From: Modestobacter sp. DSM 44400
GTDB taxonomy: Bacteria; Actinomycetota; Actinomycetes; Mycobacteriales; Geodermatophilaceae
Direction of reading: 5' to 3'
NCBI RefSeq assembly: GCF_900107175.1
Contig: NZ_FNOZ01000001.1
Location: 310,001 to 374,000 of the forward strand
DNA: 64,000 nucleotides
Within the stretch, counting starts at the first letter, position 1. Each line of letters opens with the position of its first letter. Below are positions 1 to 10,649 of the stretch, in pieces. The notes beneath the pieces are model-generated. The model worked only from the letters and a program-made list of their open reading frames with translations, made no database searches and was not told where the DNA came from. The position numbers and the translations under genes were made by a program.

Positions 1-404
1 ATGATCCCGGTGCTCTGCAGAACGGCGAGAGCGATGGTCAGGTAGCGGGTGTACTGGGTCAGCTTCTGCTGGCCCGACTGCCCTTCCTTCTTCAACTGCT
101 CGAAGCGCGGAATGACCACGACCAGCAGCTGCACGATGATGCTCGCGGTGATGTACGGCATGATGCCGAGCGCGAAGACCGACAGCCGGAGGAGCGCACC
201 GCCGGAGAACAGGTTCACCAGCGAGTAGACGTCTCGCTGGTCGGAGGCCTGGGCCTGCTCGAGACAGCTGTTGATCGCCGCCACCGAGACACCCGGTCCA
301 GGGACGCTCGCGCCCAGCCGGTAGATGGCGATCATCGCCAGGGAGAACAGCAGCTTGCGCCGGAGGTCTGGCGTCCGGAACGCCGCGGCGAACGCCTGCA
401 GCAC
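1..404 (-). CDS. secY: Preprotein translocase subunit SecY (3'-truncated by window edge)
   Basis: SecY is the channel-forming membrane subunit of the Sec translocon, working with SecE (also in this window) and SecG. Only the first 134 residues are present; the rest lies beyond the window edge. Visible are the short cytoplasmic N-terminus, a first membrane segment (about residues 18-36) ending in the family-typical RLGASVPGPG, the plug/TM2 region with FSGGALLRLSVFALGIMPYITASI, and the start of the first cytoplasmic loop (PRFEQLKKEGQ). The GTG start at 404 is chosen because GGGGAGGG lies just upstream. It follows rplO after an unusually structured 130-bp gap. Identity is certain; only the length is unknown. 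Confidence 0.97.
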   Translation of the reverse strand, partial: MLQAFAAAFRTPDLRRKLLFSLAMIAIYRLGASVPGPGVSVAAINSCLEQAQASDQRDVYSLVNLFSGGALLRLSVFALGIMPYITASIIVQLLVVVIPRFEQLKKEGQSGQQKLTQYTRYLTIALAVLQSTGI

Positions 405-440
405 GTGCCCTCCCCGAGTCGGTCGTGTGAGGCTATCAAC

Positions 441-472
441 GGGCCCGCCCGGCGCTGGTGCCGGGCGGGCCC
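441..472 (-). terminator. Perfect 13-bp GC hairpin between rplO and secY
   Basis: A perfect inverted repeat (gggcccgcccggc, 6-base loop, gccgggcgggccc) sits between the rplO stop and the secY start. On the transcribed (minus) strand it is not followed by a T-run, so it may be a weak terminator, an attenuator or an mRNA-stabilising 3' structure separating the ribosomal protein part of spc from secY-adk-map. Confidence 0.6.
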
Positions 473-479
473 GAAAAGG

Positions 480-526
480 CCCCCTGCAGGCCCCTCCGCG
501 AGTTTGCGAGCGGTGGGGGCAGGGGG
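480..526 (-). other. Second intergenic hairpin, rplO-secY gap
   Basis: Arms ccccctgc (480-487) and gcaggggg (519-526) pair perfectly. Inside them cccctccgc (491-499) pairs with gcggtgggg (510-518) with one mismatch, around a 10-base loop. It lies 9 bases after the rplO stop, so the rplO 3' end would be followed by two stacked stem-loops. Confidence 0.5.
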
Positions 527-534
527 GTCGTCTT

Positions 535-978
535 TCAGATCTGGGTGGTGCTGCCCCCGGCCGCACCGATCTTCTCGGCCGCAGAGGTGGAGAACGCGTG
601 CGCGTGTACGTGCACCTGCACGCCGCCGAGCTCACCGGTGCCGAGCACCTTGACCGGCTGCCCACGCCGCACGGCGCCGGCGTCGGCCAGGGTGCCGGGA
701 CTGATCGACCCGCCGTCCGGGAACAGCGAGGCGATCCGGTCCAGGTTCACCACCTGGAACACGACCTTGTTGATGTTCGTGAAGCCCGAGAGCTTCGGCA
801 GCCGCATGAACAGCGGGGTCTGACCGCCCTCGAAGCGGGCCGAGACCTGCACGCGGGCACCGGAGCCCTTGGTGCCGCGACCTGCCGACTTGCCCTTCGA
901 GCCCTCACCACGACCCACGCGGGTCTTCTTGGTGTGGGCGCCGGGTGCTGGACGCAGGTGGTGGACCTTGAGTGTCAT
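535..978 (-). CDS. rplO: 50S ribosomal protein L15 (uL15)
   Basis: Large-subunit protein that links 23S rRNA domains late in assembly. The 147-residue product has the family's basic Gly/Lys-rich N-terminal tail ([23 protein letters not shown]) and the conserved [16 protein letters not shown] segment. The ATG at 978 (MTLKVHHL) is the family start; a longer in-frame opening to 1128 overlaps rpmD and has no L15 similarity. It is the last ribosomal protein gene of the spc operon before secY, 25 bp after rpmD. Confidence 0.97.
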   Translation of the reverse strand: MTLKVHHLRPAPGAHTKKTRVGRGEGSKGKSAGRGTKGSGARVQVSARFEGGQTPLFMRLPKLSGFTNINKVVFQVVNLDRIASLFPDGGSISPGTLADAGAVRRGQPVKVLGTGELGGVQVHVHAHAFSTSAAEKIGAAGGSTTQI

Positions 979-1003
979 GACTGTCTTCCTTCTCGCCCGC
1001 GGC

Positions 1004-1186
1004 TCAGACGATCTCTTCGACGGTGACCAGGTGCGGCACCGTCGCGACCATCCCGCGGATCTCGGGACGGTCTTCCTGGACGACCGAGTCGTGGATCCGC
1101 TTGAGTCCCAGCGAACGCAGCGTCTCACGCTGGTTCGGCTTGGTGCCGATGCCCGACTTGATCTGGGTGACCTTCAGTTGAGCCAT
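1004..1186 (-). CDS. rpmD: 50S ribosomal protein L30 (uL30)
   Basis: Small 60-residue L30 with the usual [14 protein letters not shown] start, the [18 protein letters not shown] core and a typical C-terminus ([10 protein letters not shown]). It is the normal bacterial length. The ATG at 1186 lies a single base after the rpsE stop (1188-1190), so rpsE and rpmD are almost certainly translationally coupled within the spc operon. Confidence 0.97.
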   Translation of the reverse strand: MAQLKVTQIKSGIGTKPNQRETLRSLGLKRIHDSVVQEDRPEIRGMVATVPHLVTVEEIV

Positions 1187-1187
1187 C

Positions 1188-1838
1188 TCAGACCCCCTGC
1201 CCGGCCCGCGCGCGCAGCATGGCCGCCGGGGCGACGTGCTCCAGGGGCAGACCGCGGCGGGCCGCGATCTCCTCGGGACGGACGAGGTCCTTGAGCGCCT
1301 GCATGGTCGCGTGCACGATGTTGATCGGGTTGGAGGACCCGAGGCTCTTGGAGAGCACGTCGTGGATACCGGCGCACTCGAGGACGGCGCGCACCGGGCC
1401 GCCGGCGATGACGCCGGTACCGGGGCTGGCCGGCTTGAGGAGCACGACACCCGCGGCCGCCTCACCCTGCACCGGGTGCGGGATGGTACTGGCGATGCGC
1501 GGCACGTTGTAGAAGTGCTTCTTGGCCTCCTCGACGCCCTTGGCGATCGCCGCGGGCACCTCCTTGGCCTTGCCGTAGCCGACGCCCACCTTGCCGTCGC
1601 CGTCGCCCACGACCACCAGGGCGGTGAAGCTGAAGCGACGACCACCCTTGACGACCTTGGACACGCGGTTGATGGCCACGACCCGCTCGATGAACTGGCT
1701 CTTCTCGGCGGCGCCGCCGCCGGGGCCGCGCCCGCCGTCACGCCGGTCACGACGGTCGTTGCCGCCGCCCGCTCCGCCGGGGCCGCCGGGGCCACCGGTC
1801 CCGCCGGCGCCACCGCCGCGTCGCTGTGGTCCTGGCAT
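1188..1838 (-). CDS. rpsE: 30S ribosomal protein S5 (uS5) with Gly/Arg-rich N-terminus
   Basis: S5 lines the mRNA entry channel and contributes to decoding fidelity. The 216-residue product starts with a Gly/Pro/Arg-rich, probably disordered segment of about 45 residues, then the dsRBD-like domain ([31 protein letters not shown]) and the C-terminal domain ([28 protein letters not shown]). It is longer than the E. coli protein because of the N-terminal tail, as in many actinobacteria. ATG at 1838. Confidence 0.97.
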   Translation of the reverse strand: MPGPQRRGGGAGGTGGPGGPGGAGGGNDRRDRRDGGRGPGGGAAEKSQFIERVVAINRVSKVVKGGRRFSFTALVVVGDGDGKVGVGYGKAKEVPAAIAKGVEEAKKHFYNVPRIASTIPHPVQGEAAAGVVLLKPASPGTGVIAGGPVRAVLECAGIHDVLSKSLGSSNPINIVHATMQALKDLVRPEEIAARRGLPLEHVAPAAMLRARAGQGV

Positions 1839-1890
1839 CAGACGTCCCTCTCGATCATGCTCGGCATCTCACTCGACAGTGGAGTGCTCA

Positions 1891-2322
1891 TCAGAAGTCC
1901 AGCCCACCCTCGCGGGCGGCATCGGCCAGCGCCGCGATGCGGCCCTGGTAGCGGTTGCCACCGCGGTCGAAGACCACCGCGGTGATTCCCGCCGCCTTGG
2001 CGCGCTCGGCGACCAGCGCGCCGACCCGGCCGGCCAGGGCGGACTTGTCGCCCTCGGCGCCCTTCAGACTGGCGTCCAGCGTCGAGGCACTGGCCAGGGT
2101 GTGACCGACGGTGTCGTCGACGACCTGGACGTGGATGTGCCGGGAGCTGCGCTTGACCACCAGACGCGGACGCTCCGGCGTGCCGGAGACGCGCTTGCGC
2201 AGCCGGTTGTGCCGGCGGAGCTTGCCGATGCGTCGGGCGGTGCTGATGTCGGTGCCGACGGGCTTGTGCACCCGGGCACCCTTCGCGGCGGTACCGCTCG
2301 TGGAGTTCGCTGCCTGTGCCAT
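1891..2322 (-). CDS. rplR: 50S ribosomal protein L18 (uL18)
   Basis: 5S rRNA-binding protein of the central protuberance. Conserved core visible: [40 protein letters not shown]-like helix and the C-terminal [26 protein letters not shown]. The ATG at 2322 shares its first base with the rplF TGA; an adjacent GTG at 2325 would add one residue. Overlap with rplF implies coupled translation. 143 residues, slightly long at the N-terminus. Confidence 0.96.
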   Translation of the reverse strand: MAQAANSTSGTAAKGARVHKPVGTDISTARRIGKLRRHNRLRKRVSGTPERPRLVVKRSSRHIHVQVVDDTVGHTLASASTLDASLKGAEGDKSALAGRVGALVAERAKAAGITAVVFDRGGNRYQGRIAALADAAREGGLDF

Positions 2323-2861
2323 CACTTGCCCGTCTTCCCGACCTTGCGCTTGACGACCTCGCCCTGGTACCGCACGCCCTTGCCCTTGTACGGGTCGGGC
2401 TTGCGGATCTTGCGGATCTTGGCGGCGACCTCGCCGACCTGCTGCTTGTCGATGCCGGTCACCCGCAGGCGGGTGGGGGCCTCGACGGTGAAGGAGATCC
2501 CGTCAGGGGCCTTCACCAGCACCGGGTGGCTGAAACCCAGCGCGAACTCCAGGTCCGAACCACGGGCCTGGACGCGGTAACCCACGCCGACGATCTCCAG
2601 GGTCTTGTCGTACCCCTGGGTGACGCCGGTGATCATGTTGGCGATGAGGGTGCGGGAGAGGCCGTGCAGGGCCCGGCTCTCACGCTCGTCGTTGGGACGC
2701 TGCACCAGCAGCGTGCCGTCCTCACCGCGTTCGACGGTGATGGGAGCTGCGACCGTGTGGCTCAGCTTCCCCTTCGGGCCCGAGACGTTGACGGTGCGCC
2801 CCTCGAGGGCGACGTCCACTCCGCTCGGCACCGGAATCGGGAGTCGACCGATCCGTGACAT
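2322..2861 (-). CDS. rplF: 50S ribosomal protein L6 (uL6)
   Basis: Two-domain L6 (179 residues) that sits near the factor-binding site and stalk base. Start [15 protein letters not shown] and the signature [21 protein letters not shown] near the C-terminus are clear. It lies 15 bp after rpsH and overlaps rplR by one base. Length and start are standard. Confidence 0.98.
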   Translation of the reverse strand: MSRIGRLPIPVPSGVDVALEGRTVNVSGPKGKLSHTVAAPITVERGEDGTLLVQRPNDERESRALHGLSRTLIANMITGVTQGYDKTLEIVGVGYRVQARGSDLEFALGFSHPVLVKAPDGISFTVEAPTRLRVTGIDKQQVGEVAAKIRKIRKPDPYKGKGVRYQGEVVKRKVGKTGK

Positions 2862-2876
2862 GTCTGCTCGCTCCTC

Positions 2877-3287
2877 TTACCAGACGTAGGCGAGGACTTC
2901 CCCACCCACGCCCTTCTTGTTCGCCTGCCGGTCGGTGAGCAGTCCGGTGGACGTCGAGATGATCGCCACACCCAGGCCGCCGAGCACCTTGGGCAGCGCG
3001 GTGGACTTCGCGTAGACCCGCAGGCCGGGCTTGGACACCCGGCGGAGACCGGCGATGCTGCGCTCGCGGTTGGGCCCGTACTTGAGGTCGACCACCAGCT
3101 CCTTGCGGATGTGGCCGTCCTTCTCGACATCTTTGACGGTCCAGCCGCCGATGTAACCCTCCTGTTGGAGGATCTCGGCGACCTTCGTCTTCAGCTTCGA
3201 CGACGGCATGGCCGCGGCGTCGTGGTACGCAGAGTTGGCGTTGCGGATCCGCGTCAGCATGTCCGCGATCGGGTCGGTCATCGTCAT
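2877..3287 (-). CDS. rpsH: 30S ribosomal protein S8 (uS8)
   Basis: S8 binds the central domain of 16S rRNA and, in well-studied bacteria, is the translational autoregulator of the spc operon. The 136-residue product has [18 protein letters not shown] at the start and the C-terminal signature [29 protein letters not shown] at 3287 is used; a second in-frame ATG two codons later is possible. A 142-bp gap separates it from rpsN, the longest gap in this part of the operon. Confidence 0.97.
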   Translation of the reverse strand: MTMTDPIADMLTRIRNANSAYHDAAAMPSSKLKTKVAEILQQEGYIGGWTVKDVEKDGHIRKELVVDLKYGPNRERSIAGLRRVSKPGLRVYAKSTALPKVLGGLGVAIISTSTGLLTDRQANKKGVGGEVLAYVW

Positions 3288-3429
3288 GGGTGCGTCGTGC
3301 CTCTCTCGCCGCGGTTCCGCACGCTATGGTGCGCGGGCCTCTCGGCGACGTGGGTGATGCCTCGGTGGTTTCCCGTGTCCGGGAGGTCAGCACCGCCGGG
3401 TGACCGGCGGGCTGACCGACGTGCAGGTG

Positions 3430-3615
3430 TTACCAGCTGGACTTGGTCACGCCGGGGAGCTCCCCGGCGTGGGCCATTTCCCGAACGCAGATCCGGCAGA
3501 GGCCGAACTTGCGGAATACAGCGTGGGGGCGACCGCACCGCTGGCAGCGGGTGTAGCCGCGCACCTTGAACTTCGGAGTGCGGGCCGCCTTGTTGACAAG
3601 CGCCTTCTTGGCCAT
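3430..3615 (-). CDS. rpsN: 30S ribosomal protein S14 type Z (zinc form)
   Basis: Short 61-residue zinc-binding S14. It carries two CxxC pairs (CQRC and CRIC) plus the family ending [15 protein letters not shown]. This is the C+ form found in the spc operon of actinobacteria and Firmicutes, in contrast to the longer Zn-independent paralogue induced on zinc starvation. Start [12 protein letters not shown] at 3615; rplE lies 22 bp upstream. Confidence 0.98.
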   Translation of the reverse strand: MAKKALVNKAARTPKFKVRGYTRCQRCGRPHAVFRKFGLCRICVREMAHAGELPGVTKSSW

Positions 3616-3637
3616 CTCTTCAGTCTCCTCGCCCGCG

Positions 3638-4222
3638 TCAGCGGGTCGCGTTCACGACGGTCAGGCCGGCGAAGGGGAAGCCGAGCAGCGTGAGCAGCTC
3701 GCGACCCTCCTCGTCGGTGGTGGCGGTGGTGACCAGCGTGATGTCCATGCCACGCGGGCGGTCGATCCGGTCGACGTCGATCTCGCGGAACATCGACTGC
3801 TCGGTCAGACCGAAGGTGTAGTTGCCGTGACCGTCGAACTGCTTGGGGTTGAGCCCGCGGAAGTCACGGATGCGGGGCAGGGCCAGCGAGAGCAGGCGGT
3901 CCAGGAACTCCCACATCCGGTCGCCGCGAAGGGTGACCTTGGCGCCGATCGGCATGCCCTCGCGCAGCTTGAACTGGGCGATGGACTTGCGGGCACGGAC
4001 GACGATCGGCTTCTGGCCGGTGATCGCGGTGAGATCCCGGACGGCGCCGTCCATCAGCTTGGCGTCGCGGGTGGCCTCACCGACCCCCATGTTGACCACG
4101 ATTTTGGTCAGACCGGGGATCTGCATGACGTTGGAGTAGCCGAACTCGGATTGCAGGGCCGGCGCGATGTCCTCGCGGTAGCGGGCCAACAGCCGGGGCA
4201 GCTCACGGGTGGGTGCGGTCAT
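3638..4222 (-). CDS. rplE: 50S ribosomal protein L5 (uL5)
   Basis: 5S rRNA-binding central protuberance protein, 194 residues. Recognisable segments are [21 protein letters not shown], the [25 protein letters not shown] block and the end [11 protein letters not shown]. It is 5 bp downstream of rplX. No unusual features apart from a slightly long N-terminus compared with E. coli. Confidence 0.98.
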   Translation of the reverse strand: MTAPTRELPRLLARYREDIAPALQSEFGYSNVMQIPGLTKIVVNMGVGEATRDAKLMDGAVRDLTAITGQKPIVVRARKSIAQFKLREGMPIGAKVTLRGDRMWEFLDRLLSLALPRIRDFRGLNPKQFDGHGNYTFGLTEQSMFREIDVDRIDRPRGMDITLVTTATTDEEGRELLTLLGFPFAGLTVVNATR

Positions 4223-4227
4223 GGGGA

Positions 4228-4563
4228 TCAGAGGTCCTTACCGGTGCGCCGCGAGACCCGGATGCTGCGGCCTTCCTCGTCCTTGCGGTAACCGACCCGG
4301 GTCGGCTTGTCCTCGGAGTCGATGACCATCACGTTGCTCACATGGATCGCCGCCTCCTGGGTGACGATGCCGCCCGACTGGGCGCCGCGCTGGCTGGTGC
4401 TGATCCGGGTGTGCTTCTTCACCCGGCCGATGCCCTCAACGAGCACCTTCTGCGTCTTCGGGAAGGCCGCGATGACCCGCCCCTTGGCGCCCCTGTCTTT
4501 GCCGGACAGGACGACTACCGAGTCGCCCTTCTTGACCTTCATCGACGGGGTCTTGTCCGCCAT
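4228..4563 (-). CDS. rplX: 50S ribosomal protein L24 (uL24)
   Basis: Assembly-initiator protein at the exit tunnel rim, 111 residues. It has the KOW motif near the start ([21 protein letters not shown]) and the usual [20 protein letters not shown] stretch. The ATG at 4563 lies 2 bp after the rplN stop. Much longer in-frame openings upstream cross rplN, rpsQ and rpmC and are not coding. Confidence 0.97.
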   Translation of the reverse strand: MADKTPSMKVKKGDSVVVLSGKDRGAKGRVIAAFPKTQKVLVEGIGRVKKHTRISTSQRGAQSGGIVTQEAAIHVSNVMVIDSEDKPTRVGYRKDEEGRSIRVSRRTGKDL

Positions 4564-4565
4564 GA

Positions 4566-4934
4566 TCACAACACCTCCGGAGCGAGCGAGATGATCCGCA
4601 TGAAGCGCTTGTCGCGGAGCTCGCGGCCCACCGGGCCGAAGATGCGCGTCCCGCGCGGGTCGCCGCTGTCGCGGATGATGACCGCGGCATTCTCGTCGAA
4701 GCGGATGTAGGAGCCGTCGGGACGACGGCGCTCCTTCACCGTGCGGACGACGACGGCCTTGACGACGTCGCCCTTTTTGACGCCGGCGCCCGGGAGGGCG
4801 TCCTTCACGGTGCCGACGATGACATCGCCGATGCCCGCGTAGCGCCGCCCGGAGCCGCCGAGCACACGGATGCACAAGAGCTCCTTGGCACCGGTGTTGT
4901 CGGCGACTCGCAGTCGCGACTCCTGCTGGATCAC
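4566..4934 (-). CDS. rplN: 50S ribosomal protein L14 (uL14)
   Basis: 122-residue L14, at the subunit interface and docking site for the silencing factor RsfS. Nearly canonical throughout: [28 protein letters not shown], the [12 protein letters not shown] segment and [23 protein letters not shown]. It is the first gene of the spc operon proper; the 237-bp gap before it (4935-5171) may hold its promoter. Confidence 0.98.
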   Translation of the reverse strand: MIQQESRLRVADNTGAKELLCIRVLGGSGRRYAGIGDVIVGTVKDALPGAGVKKGDVVKAVVVRTVKERRRPDGSYIRFDENAAVIIRDSGDPRGTRIFGPVGRELRDKRFMRIISLAPEVL

Positions 4935-5171
4935 TACCTGCTCCTATGTCTCTGTGGTGACAGCCGGGCCGGATCGGTGAACCGGCTGTCCGGGTCCGAC
5001 GTGCCGACGCACCGGCGGCGTACGCCACCGGTGCGTCTGAGCGCGTGACCCGGGATGCGGCGCTCCCTCGCAGGCGCGCCAGTCGTCCAGAGTAACCGCT
5101 CGCGACGTGCACTGCGCGGCTGGGTCTGTTCCGAGGAAGCTTGCTCGCTTCGCTCGGATTCTCGGTCGGGC
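4935..5171. other. Non-coding gap between rpsQ and rplN
   Basis: 237 bp with no convincing gene. It separates the S10 operon (ending in rpsQ) from the spc operon (starting with rplN), so a terminator and/or the spc promoter is expected here. Near the rpsQ end (5131-5165) a GC-rich inverted sequence with ccgag...ctcgg ends and an internal gaagc...gcttc pair could form a stem-loop. I could not pick out a convincing -10/-35 pair. Confidence 0.5.
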
Positions 5172-5483
5172 TTACTTGGCCTTCTCGACCACGGTCACCA
5201 GCCGCCACCGCTTCGTGGCGGAGGTGGGCCGTGTCTCCATGATCTGCACGCGGTCGCCGATGCCGGCGGTGTTCTGCTCGTCGTGCGCCTTCAGCTTGCT
5301 GGTGCGGCGCAGGACCTTGCCGTACAGAGCGTGCTTCACGCGGTCCTCGACCTCGACCACGATCGTCTTGTTCATCTTGTCGCTCACGACCAGGCCCACG
5401 CGCACCTTGCGGTACCCGCGACCGGCCAGACCCGGGCCACTGCTGGCCTGGTCCTCCGCGGTGGTGTTGCTGGACTCGCTCAT
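5172..5483 (-). CDS. rpsQ: 30S ribosomal protein S17 (uS17)
   Basis: Early-binding 16S rRNA protein, 103 residues. Core motif [35 protein letters not shown] is plain. It has a 20-residue polar N-terminal extension relative to E. coli. The ATG at 5483 overlaps the end of rpmC (stop at 5480-5482) by 4 bp, indicating translational coupling. Last gene of the S10 operon. Confidence 0.97.
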   Translation of the reverse strand: MSESSNTTAEDQASSGPGLAGRGYRKVRVGLVVSDKMNKTIVVEVEDRVKHALYGKVLRRTSKLKAHDEQNTAGIGDRVQIMETRPTSATKRWRLVTVVEKAK

Positions 5484-5713
5484 GCCACACCCTCGTTCGG
5501 GGCAACGGAAAGACCCAGCTCGCGCTCGCGCATGATCGTGTAGATCCGGGCGATGTCGCGGCGGACGGTCTGCAGTCGCCGGTTGTTGTCCAGCTGGCCG
5601 GTGGCCACCTGGAACCGCAGGTTGAACAGCTCTTCGCGCGACTCGCGCAGGCGCGTGGCCAGCTCGTCGGCTGACAGCTCACGCAGCTCGGGGGCGGACA
5701 GTCCGGCGGCCAT
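5480..5713 (-). CDS. rpmC: 50S ribosomal protein L29 (uL29)
   Basis: Two-helix tunnel-exit protein and part of the docking site for trigger factor and [30 protein letters not shown] is the family signature; 77 residues. The ATG at 5713 shares one base with the rplP TGA; a GTG immediately before (5716) is an alternative. Coupled on both sides (rplP and rpsQ overlaps). Confidence 0.96.
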   Translation of the reverse strand: MAAGLSAPELRELSADELATRLRESREELFNLRFQVATGQLDNNRRLQTVRRDIARIYTIMRERELGLSVAPNEGVA

Positions 5714-6129
5714 CACACCTCTCCTTCACGGGTGATGAAGCGGCACTTCATGGGGAGCTTGTGGATCGCGCGGCGCATGGCCTCGCGGGCCACCGGCTCG
5801 TCCACCCCGGCGAGCTCGAAGAGCACCCGGCCCGGCTTCACGTTGGCCACCCACCACTCCGGCGAGCCCTTGCCTGAACCCATGCGGGTCTCCGCGGGCT
5901 TCTTGGTCAGCGGACGGTCCGGGTAGATCGAGATCCACACCTTGCCGCCACGCTTGATGTGGCGGGTCATGGCGATACGAGCGGATTCGATCTGCCGGTT
6001 GGTGACGTACGCCGACTCGAGGGCCTGGATCGCGAAGTCACCGAAGTTGATCGCGGTACCGCCCTTGGCAGCACCGGACCGGCTCGGGTGGTGCTGCTTG
6101 CGGTGCTTGACCCGGCGAGGGATCAACAT
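5713..6129 (-). CDS. rplP: 50S ribosomal protein L16 (uL16)
   Basis: Late-assembly protein contacting the A-site tRNA elbow. 138 residues, starting [15 protein letters not shown] and containing [33 protein letters not shown] and the C-terminal [16 protein letters not shown]. It lies 2 bp after rpsC. Length and sequence are standard. Confidence 0.98.
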   Translation of the reverse strand: MLIPRRVKHRKQHHPSRSGAAKGGTAINFGDFAIQALESAYVTNRQIESARIAMTRHIKRGGKVWISIYPDRPLTKKPAETRMGSGKGSPEWWVANVKPGRVLFELAGVDEPVAREAMRRAIHKLPMKCRFITREGEV

Positions 6130-6131
6130 GG

Positions 6132-7052
6132 TCAGGCCCCCTGCTCTGGCGCGGTGTTCTCGGTACCGGCCGCTGTGGCGGTCGCGGTGCCCTCGGTGCC
6201 GACGGCCTCGGCGACGGTCTGCTCGACAGCCACGTCACCGGAGCTCCTCGCCACGGCCGAGGTGTCCTGGGCCGGACCGGTCGAGTCCTCAGCCGCGGCC
6301 CGGCCGGCCTCGGTGCCACCGGCGGTGGTGCCGGTCGAGCCGGACCTGCGCTGCGGGCGCTGGGCGCGCTCGCGGCGCTGCTGACGCTGGGCGAGGGCCT
6401 CGAGAGCCTCCCGCTCGGCGCGCGAACCGCTGGCGTCACCCTTGTAGATCCAGACCTTCACGCCGATGCGGCCGAAGGTGGTCCGGGCCTCGTAGATGCC
6501 GTAGTCGATATTCGCCCGCAGAGTGTGTAGGGGCACACGACCCTCGCGGTAGAACTCCGAACGGCTCATCTCGGTGCCGCCGAGGCGACCCGAGCACTGC
6601 ACCCGGATGCCCTTGACCTGCGGGCTGCGCTGCGCGGACTGCATGGCCTTCCGCATGGCGCGACGGAAGCTGACGCGGCTGGAGAGCTGCTCAGCGACGC
6701 CCTGGGCGACCAACTGCGCGTCGGACTCGGGGTTCTTCACCTCGAGGATGTTCAGCTGCACCTGCTTGCCGGTGAGCTTCTCCAGCTCTCCGCGGATGCG
6801 GTCGGCCTCCGCACCGCGGCGACCGATGACGATGCCCGGCCGGGCGGTGTGGATGTCCACGCGGACGCGGTCACGGGTGCGCTCGATCTCCACCTTCGAG
6901 ATCCCCGCGCGCTCCATGCCCTTGCCCATCAGCTTGCGGATCGCCACGTCTTCCTTGACGTAGTCCGCGTACAGCTTGTCGGCGTACCAGCGGGACTTGT
7001 AGTCGGTGGTGATGCCCAGCCGGAACCCGTGCGGGTTGACCTTCTGACCCAC
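6132..7052 (-). CDS. rpsC: 30S ribosomal protein S3 (uS3) with long acidic/Ala-Thr tail
   Basis: S3 carries a type-2 KH domain at the mRNA entry site. Conserved: [24 protein letters not shown], the KH GxxG-like [16 protein letters not shown], and the C-terminal domain through [13 protein letters not shown] (about residue 218). After that a roughly 85-residue Ala/Thr/Glu/Arg low-complexity tail brings the protein to 306 residues against about 233 in E. coli. The GTG start at 7052 overlaps the rplV TAG by one base. Confidence 0.97.
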   Translation of the reverse strand: MGQKVNPHGFRLGITTDYKSRWYADKLYADYVKEDVAIRKLMGKGMERAGISKVEIERTRDRVRVDIHTARPGIVIGRRGAEADRIRGELEKLTGKQVQLNILEVKNPESDAQLVAQGVAEQLSSRVSFRRAMRKAMQSAQRSPQVKGIRVQCSGRLGGTEMSRSEFYREGRVPLHTLRANIDYGIYEARTTFGRIGVKVWIYKGDASGSRAEREALEALAQRQQRRERAQRPQRRSGSTGTTAGGTEAGRAAAEDSTGPAQDTSAVARSSGDVAVEQTVAEAVGTEGTATATAAGTENTAPEQGA

Positions 7053-7516
7053 TAGCGGGTCCCTCCCCTCGAATTGCTCTTCTGCTGGACGGCGGGACCG
7101 GACTGCCCGGTCTGCCGGCGTGCCTTACGGGAACGCAGTGCGAGCTCAGCGCTGGTCGAGACCTCGCTGACCTCCACGGTGATGTGGCTGGTCCGCTTGT
7201 TGATGCGGAAGGCCCGGCCCTGGGCCCGCGGACGGATCCGCTTGAGCGTGGGCCCCTCGTCGACGAACGCCGCGCTCACGACGAGCGCAGCCGGGTCGAG
7301 GCGCAGGTTGTGCTCGGCGTTCGCGACCGCGCTGGCGACGACCTTGGCCACCGGCTCGCTGGCCGTCTGCGGAGCGAAACGCAGCAGCGCCAGCGCCTCG
7401 CCGGTCGGCAGGTAGCGGATCATGTCCACCACCCGCCGCGCTTTCATCGGGGTGACGCTGACGAACCGGGCGGTTGCCCGGGCGACCGGCGTCTCCTGTC
7501 CCAACTGGGAAGTCAT
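7052..7516 (-). CDS. rplV: 50S ribosomal protein L22 (uL22)
   Basis: L22 lines the peptide exit tunnel; its hairpin loop contributes to the constriction. Signature regions are [19 protein letters not shown] and the hairpin [25 protein letters not shown]. The ATG at 7516 ([10 protein letters not shown]) fits the family; an in-frame opening to 7579 runs into rpsS. The C-terminus extends about 30 residues past the conserved core as a Gln/Ser/Arg tail. 154 residues. Confidence 0.96.
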   Translation of the reverse strand: MTSQLGQETPVARATARFVSVTPMKARRVVDMIRYLPTGEALALLRFAPQTASEPVAKVVASAVANAEHNLRLDPAALVVSAAFVDEGPTLKRIRPRAQGRAFRINKRTSHITVEVSEVSTSAELALRSRKARRQTGQSGPAVQQKSNSRGGTR

Positions 7517-7538
7517 TGGCTGTCTCTTCTCTACCTGG

Positions 7539-7820
7539 TCAGCCGCGCCGCGACCGGCGGTCGTCCTTGATGTGCCCACGGAAGGTGCGCGTGGGCGCGA
7601 ACTCGCCCAGCTTGTGCCCGACCATCGCCTCGGTCACGAAGACCGGGACGTGCTTGCGGCCGTCGTGCACGGCGAGCGTGTGCCCGAGCATGTCGGGGAT
7701 GATCGTCGAGCGCCGCGACCAGGTGCGGATGACGTTCTTGGTGCCCTTCTCGTTCTGGGCGTCCACCTTGGCGAGCAGGTGGTCGTCGACGAAGGGGCCC
7801 TTCTTCAGGCTGCGTGGCAT
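7539..7820 (-). CDS. rpsS: 30S ribosomal protein S19 (uS19)
   Basis: Head protein contacting S13 and the A-site finger. 93 residues, almost invariant: [19 protein letters not shown], the [27 protein letters not shown] core and the [12 protein letters not shown] ending. Standard size, 22 bp upstream of rplV. Confidence 0.98.
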   Translation of the reverse strand: MPRSLKKGPFVDDHLLAKVDAQNEKGTKNVIRTWSRRSTIIPDMLGHTLAVHDGRKHVPVFVTEAMVGHKLGEFAPTRTFRGHIKDDRRSRRG

Positions 7821-7841
7821 CTCAGTCGGCTCCTAACCCGC

Positions 7842-8675
<834 letters not shown>

Positions 8676-8744
8676 GGTTCCTCAGAGTCCCTGTCTGTTC
8701 TCTCTGGTCCGGTGGGTAGGGCCGAGCGTCTGACGGCATGGCCG

Positions 8745-9047
8745 TCAGGTGCCCGGGCCCCCGAAGAGCTCGATGCGGTCGCCGGGGGCAACGGAGACAA
8801 TGGCGCGCTTGGTGTCCTTGCGCTTCCCCATCACAGCGCCCTTCGAGCGCTTCCTCTTCCCCTGGCGGTTGATCGTGTTGACGGCGAGGACCTTCACGTT
8901 GAAGACCTGCTGCACAGCGATCTTGATCTGCGTCTTGTTCGCGTCGGGACGAACGATGAACGTGTACTTGTTCTCGTCCAGCAGCCCGTAGCTCTTCTCC
9001 GAGATGACCGGGGACAGCAGGACGTCCCGGGGGTCGCGGACGCTCAT
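8745..9047 (-). CDS. rplW: 50S ribosomal protein L23 (uL23)
   Basis: Tunnel-exit protein that recruits trigger factor and SRP. 100 residues: [43 protein letters not shown], then [16 protein letters not shown]. Its ATG overlaps the rplD stop by 4 bp. A 69-bp gap with a small GC inverted repeat precedes rplB. Confidence 0.97.
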   Translation of the reverse strand: MSVRDPRDVLLSPVISEKSYGLLDENKYTFIVRPDANKTQIKIAVQQVFNVKVLAVNTINRQGKRKRSKGAVMGKRKDTKRAIVSVAPGDRIELFGGPGT

Positions 9048-9973
9048 GCCTTCTCCTCGGTGGTCTCGTCGCCGGTCCCGACGGTCTCGGGATCGGCCTT
9101 GGCAGCCTCGGCCGGCGTGGTCACGTCGGCCGCGTCGACCTTGGCCGCCCCCTTGCGCGGAGCTGCGGTCGCCTCGGGCGCGGACACCGTCTCCACGGTC
9201 CCCTCGCCCTCGGCCGGGGCGATCGACGGCAGGCCACCGGGGGTCTCGTGGGTGGCGAGATCGGGCAGTTCGTCGGACGAGGCGTGCCCGACGGCACCCT
9301 TGCCCTTGGCCGGGCCGGCCACGTACTCGGCGAGCGCGGTCTCGGTGAAGACCACCTCGTCAGCGACCAGCACGTCGTAGGTGTTGAGCTGGCCGGCCTC
9401 GATCAGGTGCACCCGCGGCGCGTTGCGCAGGCTCACCCAGTTGAGGACGTCGTCCCGGTCCAGGACGACGAGCACGCGCTTGGCGGTCGTGAGGGCATCG
9501 AGCACGGCCAGGGCCGACTTGGTCGACGGGCTGTCGCCCTCGACGAACGCCGACACGACGTGCACGCGGTCCTCCCGGGCCCGGTCGGAGAGGGCACCGC
9601 GCAGGGCGGCGACCTTCATCTTCTTGGGGGTCTTCTGCTCGTAGTTCCGCGGCTGCGGACCATGCGAGACACCACCGCCGGCGAACTGCGGCGCACGCAG
9701 CGAGCCCTGGCGGGCGCGACCGGTGCCCTTCTGGCGGTAGGGCTTGGCGCCTGTGCCGCTGACCTGGGCCCGCGTCTTGGTCGAGTGGGTACCCTGGCGC
9801 GCGGCGGCCAGCTGGGCCACCACGACCTGGTGCATCAGGGAGACGTTGGCGCTGGCGTCGAAGAGCTCGCCGGGCAGCGTGACGCTGCCGGTGCTCTCCC
9901 CCGCCGGCGTCCGGACAGCGACCTCACGGTCCGTCCGGGCCTGCGCCCTCGACTCGGCGATCGACTGGCTCAC
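9044..9973 (-). CDS. rplD: 50S ribosomal protein L4 (uL4) with low-complexity C-terminus
   Basis: L4 reaches the tunnel constriction and in E. coli regulates the S10 operon. The loop region [38 protein letters not shown] is intact. The conserved domain ends near residue 230 and is followed by about 80 residues rich in Ala, Thr, Glu and Pro, giving 309 residues against about 201 in E. coli. ATG overlaps the rplC stop by 4 bp. Confidence 0.97.
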   Translation of the reverse strand: MSQSIAESRAQARTDREVAVRTPAGESTGSVTLPGELFDASANVSLMHQVVVAQLAAARQGTHSTKTRAQVSGTGAKPYRQKGTGRARQGSLRAPQFAGGGVSHGPQPRNYEQKTPKKMKVAALRGALSDRAREDRVHVVSAFVEGDSPSTKSALAVLDALTTAKRVLVVLDRDDVLNWVSLRNAPRVHLIEAGQLNTYDVLVADEVVFTETALAEYVAGPAKGKGAVGHASSDELPDLATHETPGGLPSIAPAEGEGTVETVSAPEATAAPRKGAAKVDAADVTTPAEAAKADPETVGTGDETTEEKA

Positions 9974-10635
9974 TTCGTGTCACTCCCCACGGGGCCGCCC
10001 TTGACCGCAGAGCGGACGAGCAGGAGCCCACCACGCGGACCGGGGACAGCGCCCTTGATGAGCAGCAGACCCTTCTCCGCATCGACCTTGTGGACCGTCA
10101 GCGACAGGGTGGTCGTGGTGACCGCCCCCATGCGCCCGGCCATGCGCACGCCCTTGAAGACGCGACCGGGGGTGGAGGCCCCGCCGATCGAGCCGGGGGC
10201 GCGGTGCTTGCGGTGCGTGCCGTGTCCGGCGCCCAGGCCCTTGAACCCGTGACGCTTCATGACACCTGCGGTGCCCTTGCCCTTGCTGGTGCCGGTGACG
10301 TCGACCTTGGCCACGCCGTCGAGTGTGGAGACGGTGAGCTCCTGCCCGACCTCGTAGTCGCCGGCGTCCTCGGTGCGCAGCTCGACCAGGTGCCGCCGCG
10401 GCGTGACACCCGCCTTGGTGAAGTGCCCACCCTCGGGCTTGTTCACCTTGCGGGGGTCGATGGCGCCGAAGCCGAGCTGGACGGCGGAGTAGCCGTCTCG
10501 CTCGGGGGTGCGGACCTGAGTGACCACGCACGGGCCCGCCTTGACCACGGTCACCGGCACGATGCGGTTGTTCTCGTCGAAGACCTGGGTCATCCCCAGC
10601 TTCTCGCCGAGGAGACCACGGAATGTGCTCGCCAT
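9970..10635 (-). CDS. rplC: 50S ribosomal protein L3 (uL3)
   Basis: Assembly initiator near the peptidyl transferase centre. 221 residues: [25 protein letters not shown] at the start, then the hallmark [40 protein letters not shown] loop, and [23 protein letters not shown]. It is 14 bp after rpsJ and overlaps rplD. Confidence 0.98.
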   Translation of the reverse strand: MASTFRGLLGEKLGMTQVFDENNRIVPVTVVKAGPCVVTQVRTPERDGYSAVQLGFGAIDPRKVNKPEGGHFTKAGVTPRRHLVELRTEDAGDYEVGQELTVSTLDGVAKVDVTGTSKGKGTAGVMKRHGFKGLGAGHGTHRKHRAPGSIGGASTPGRVFKGVRMAGRMGAVTTTTLSLTVHKVDAEKGLLLIKGAVPGPRGGLLLVRSAVKGGPVGSDTK

Positions 10636-10649
10636 GTCTGGGACAGCCT

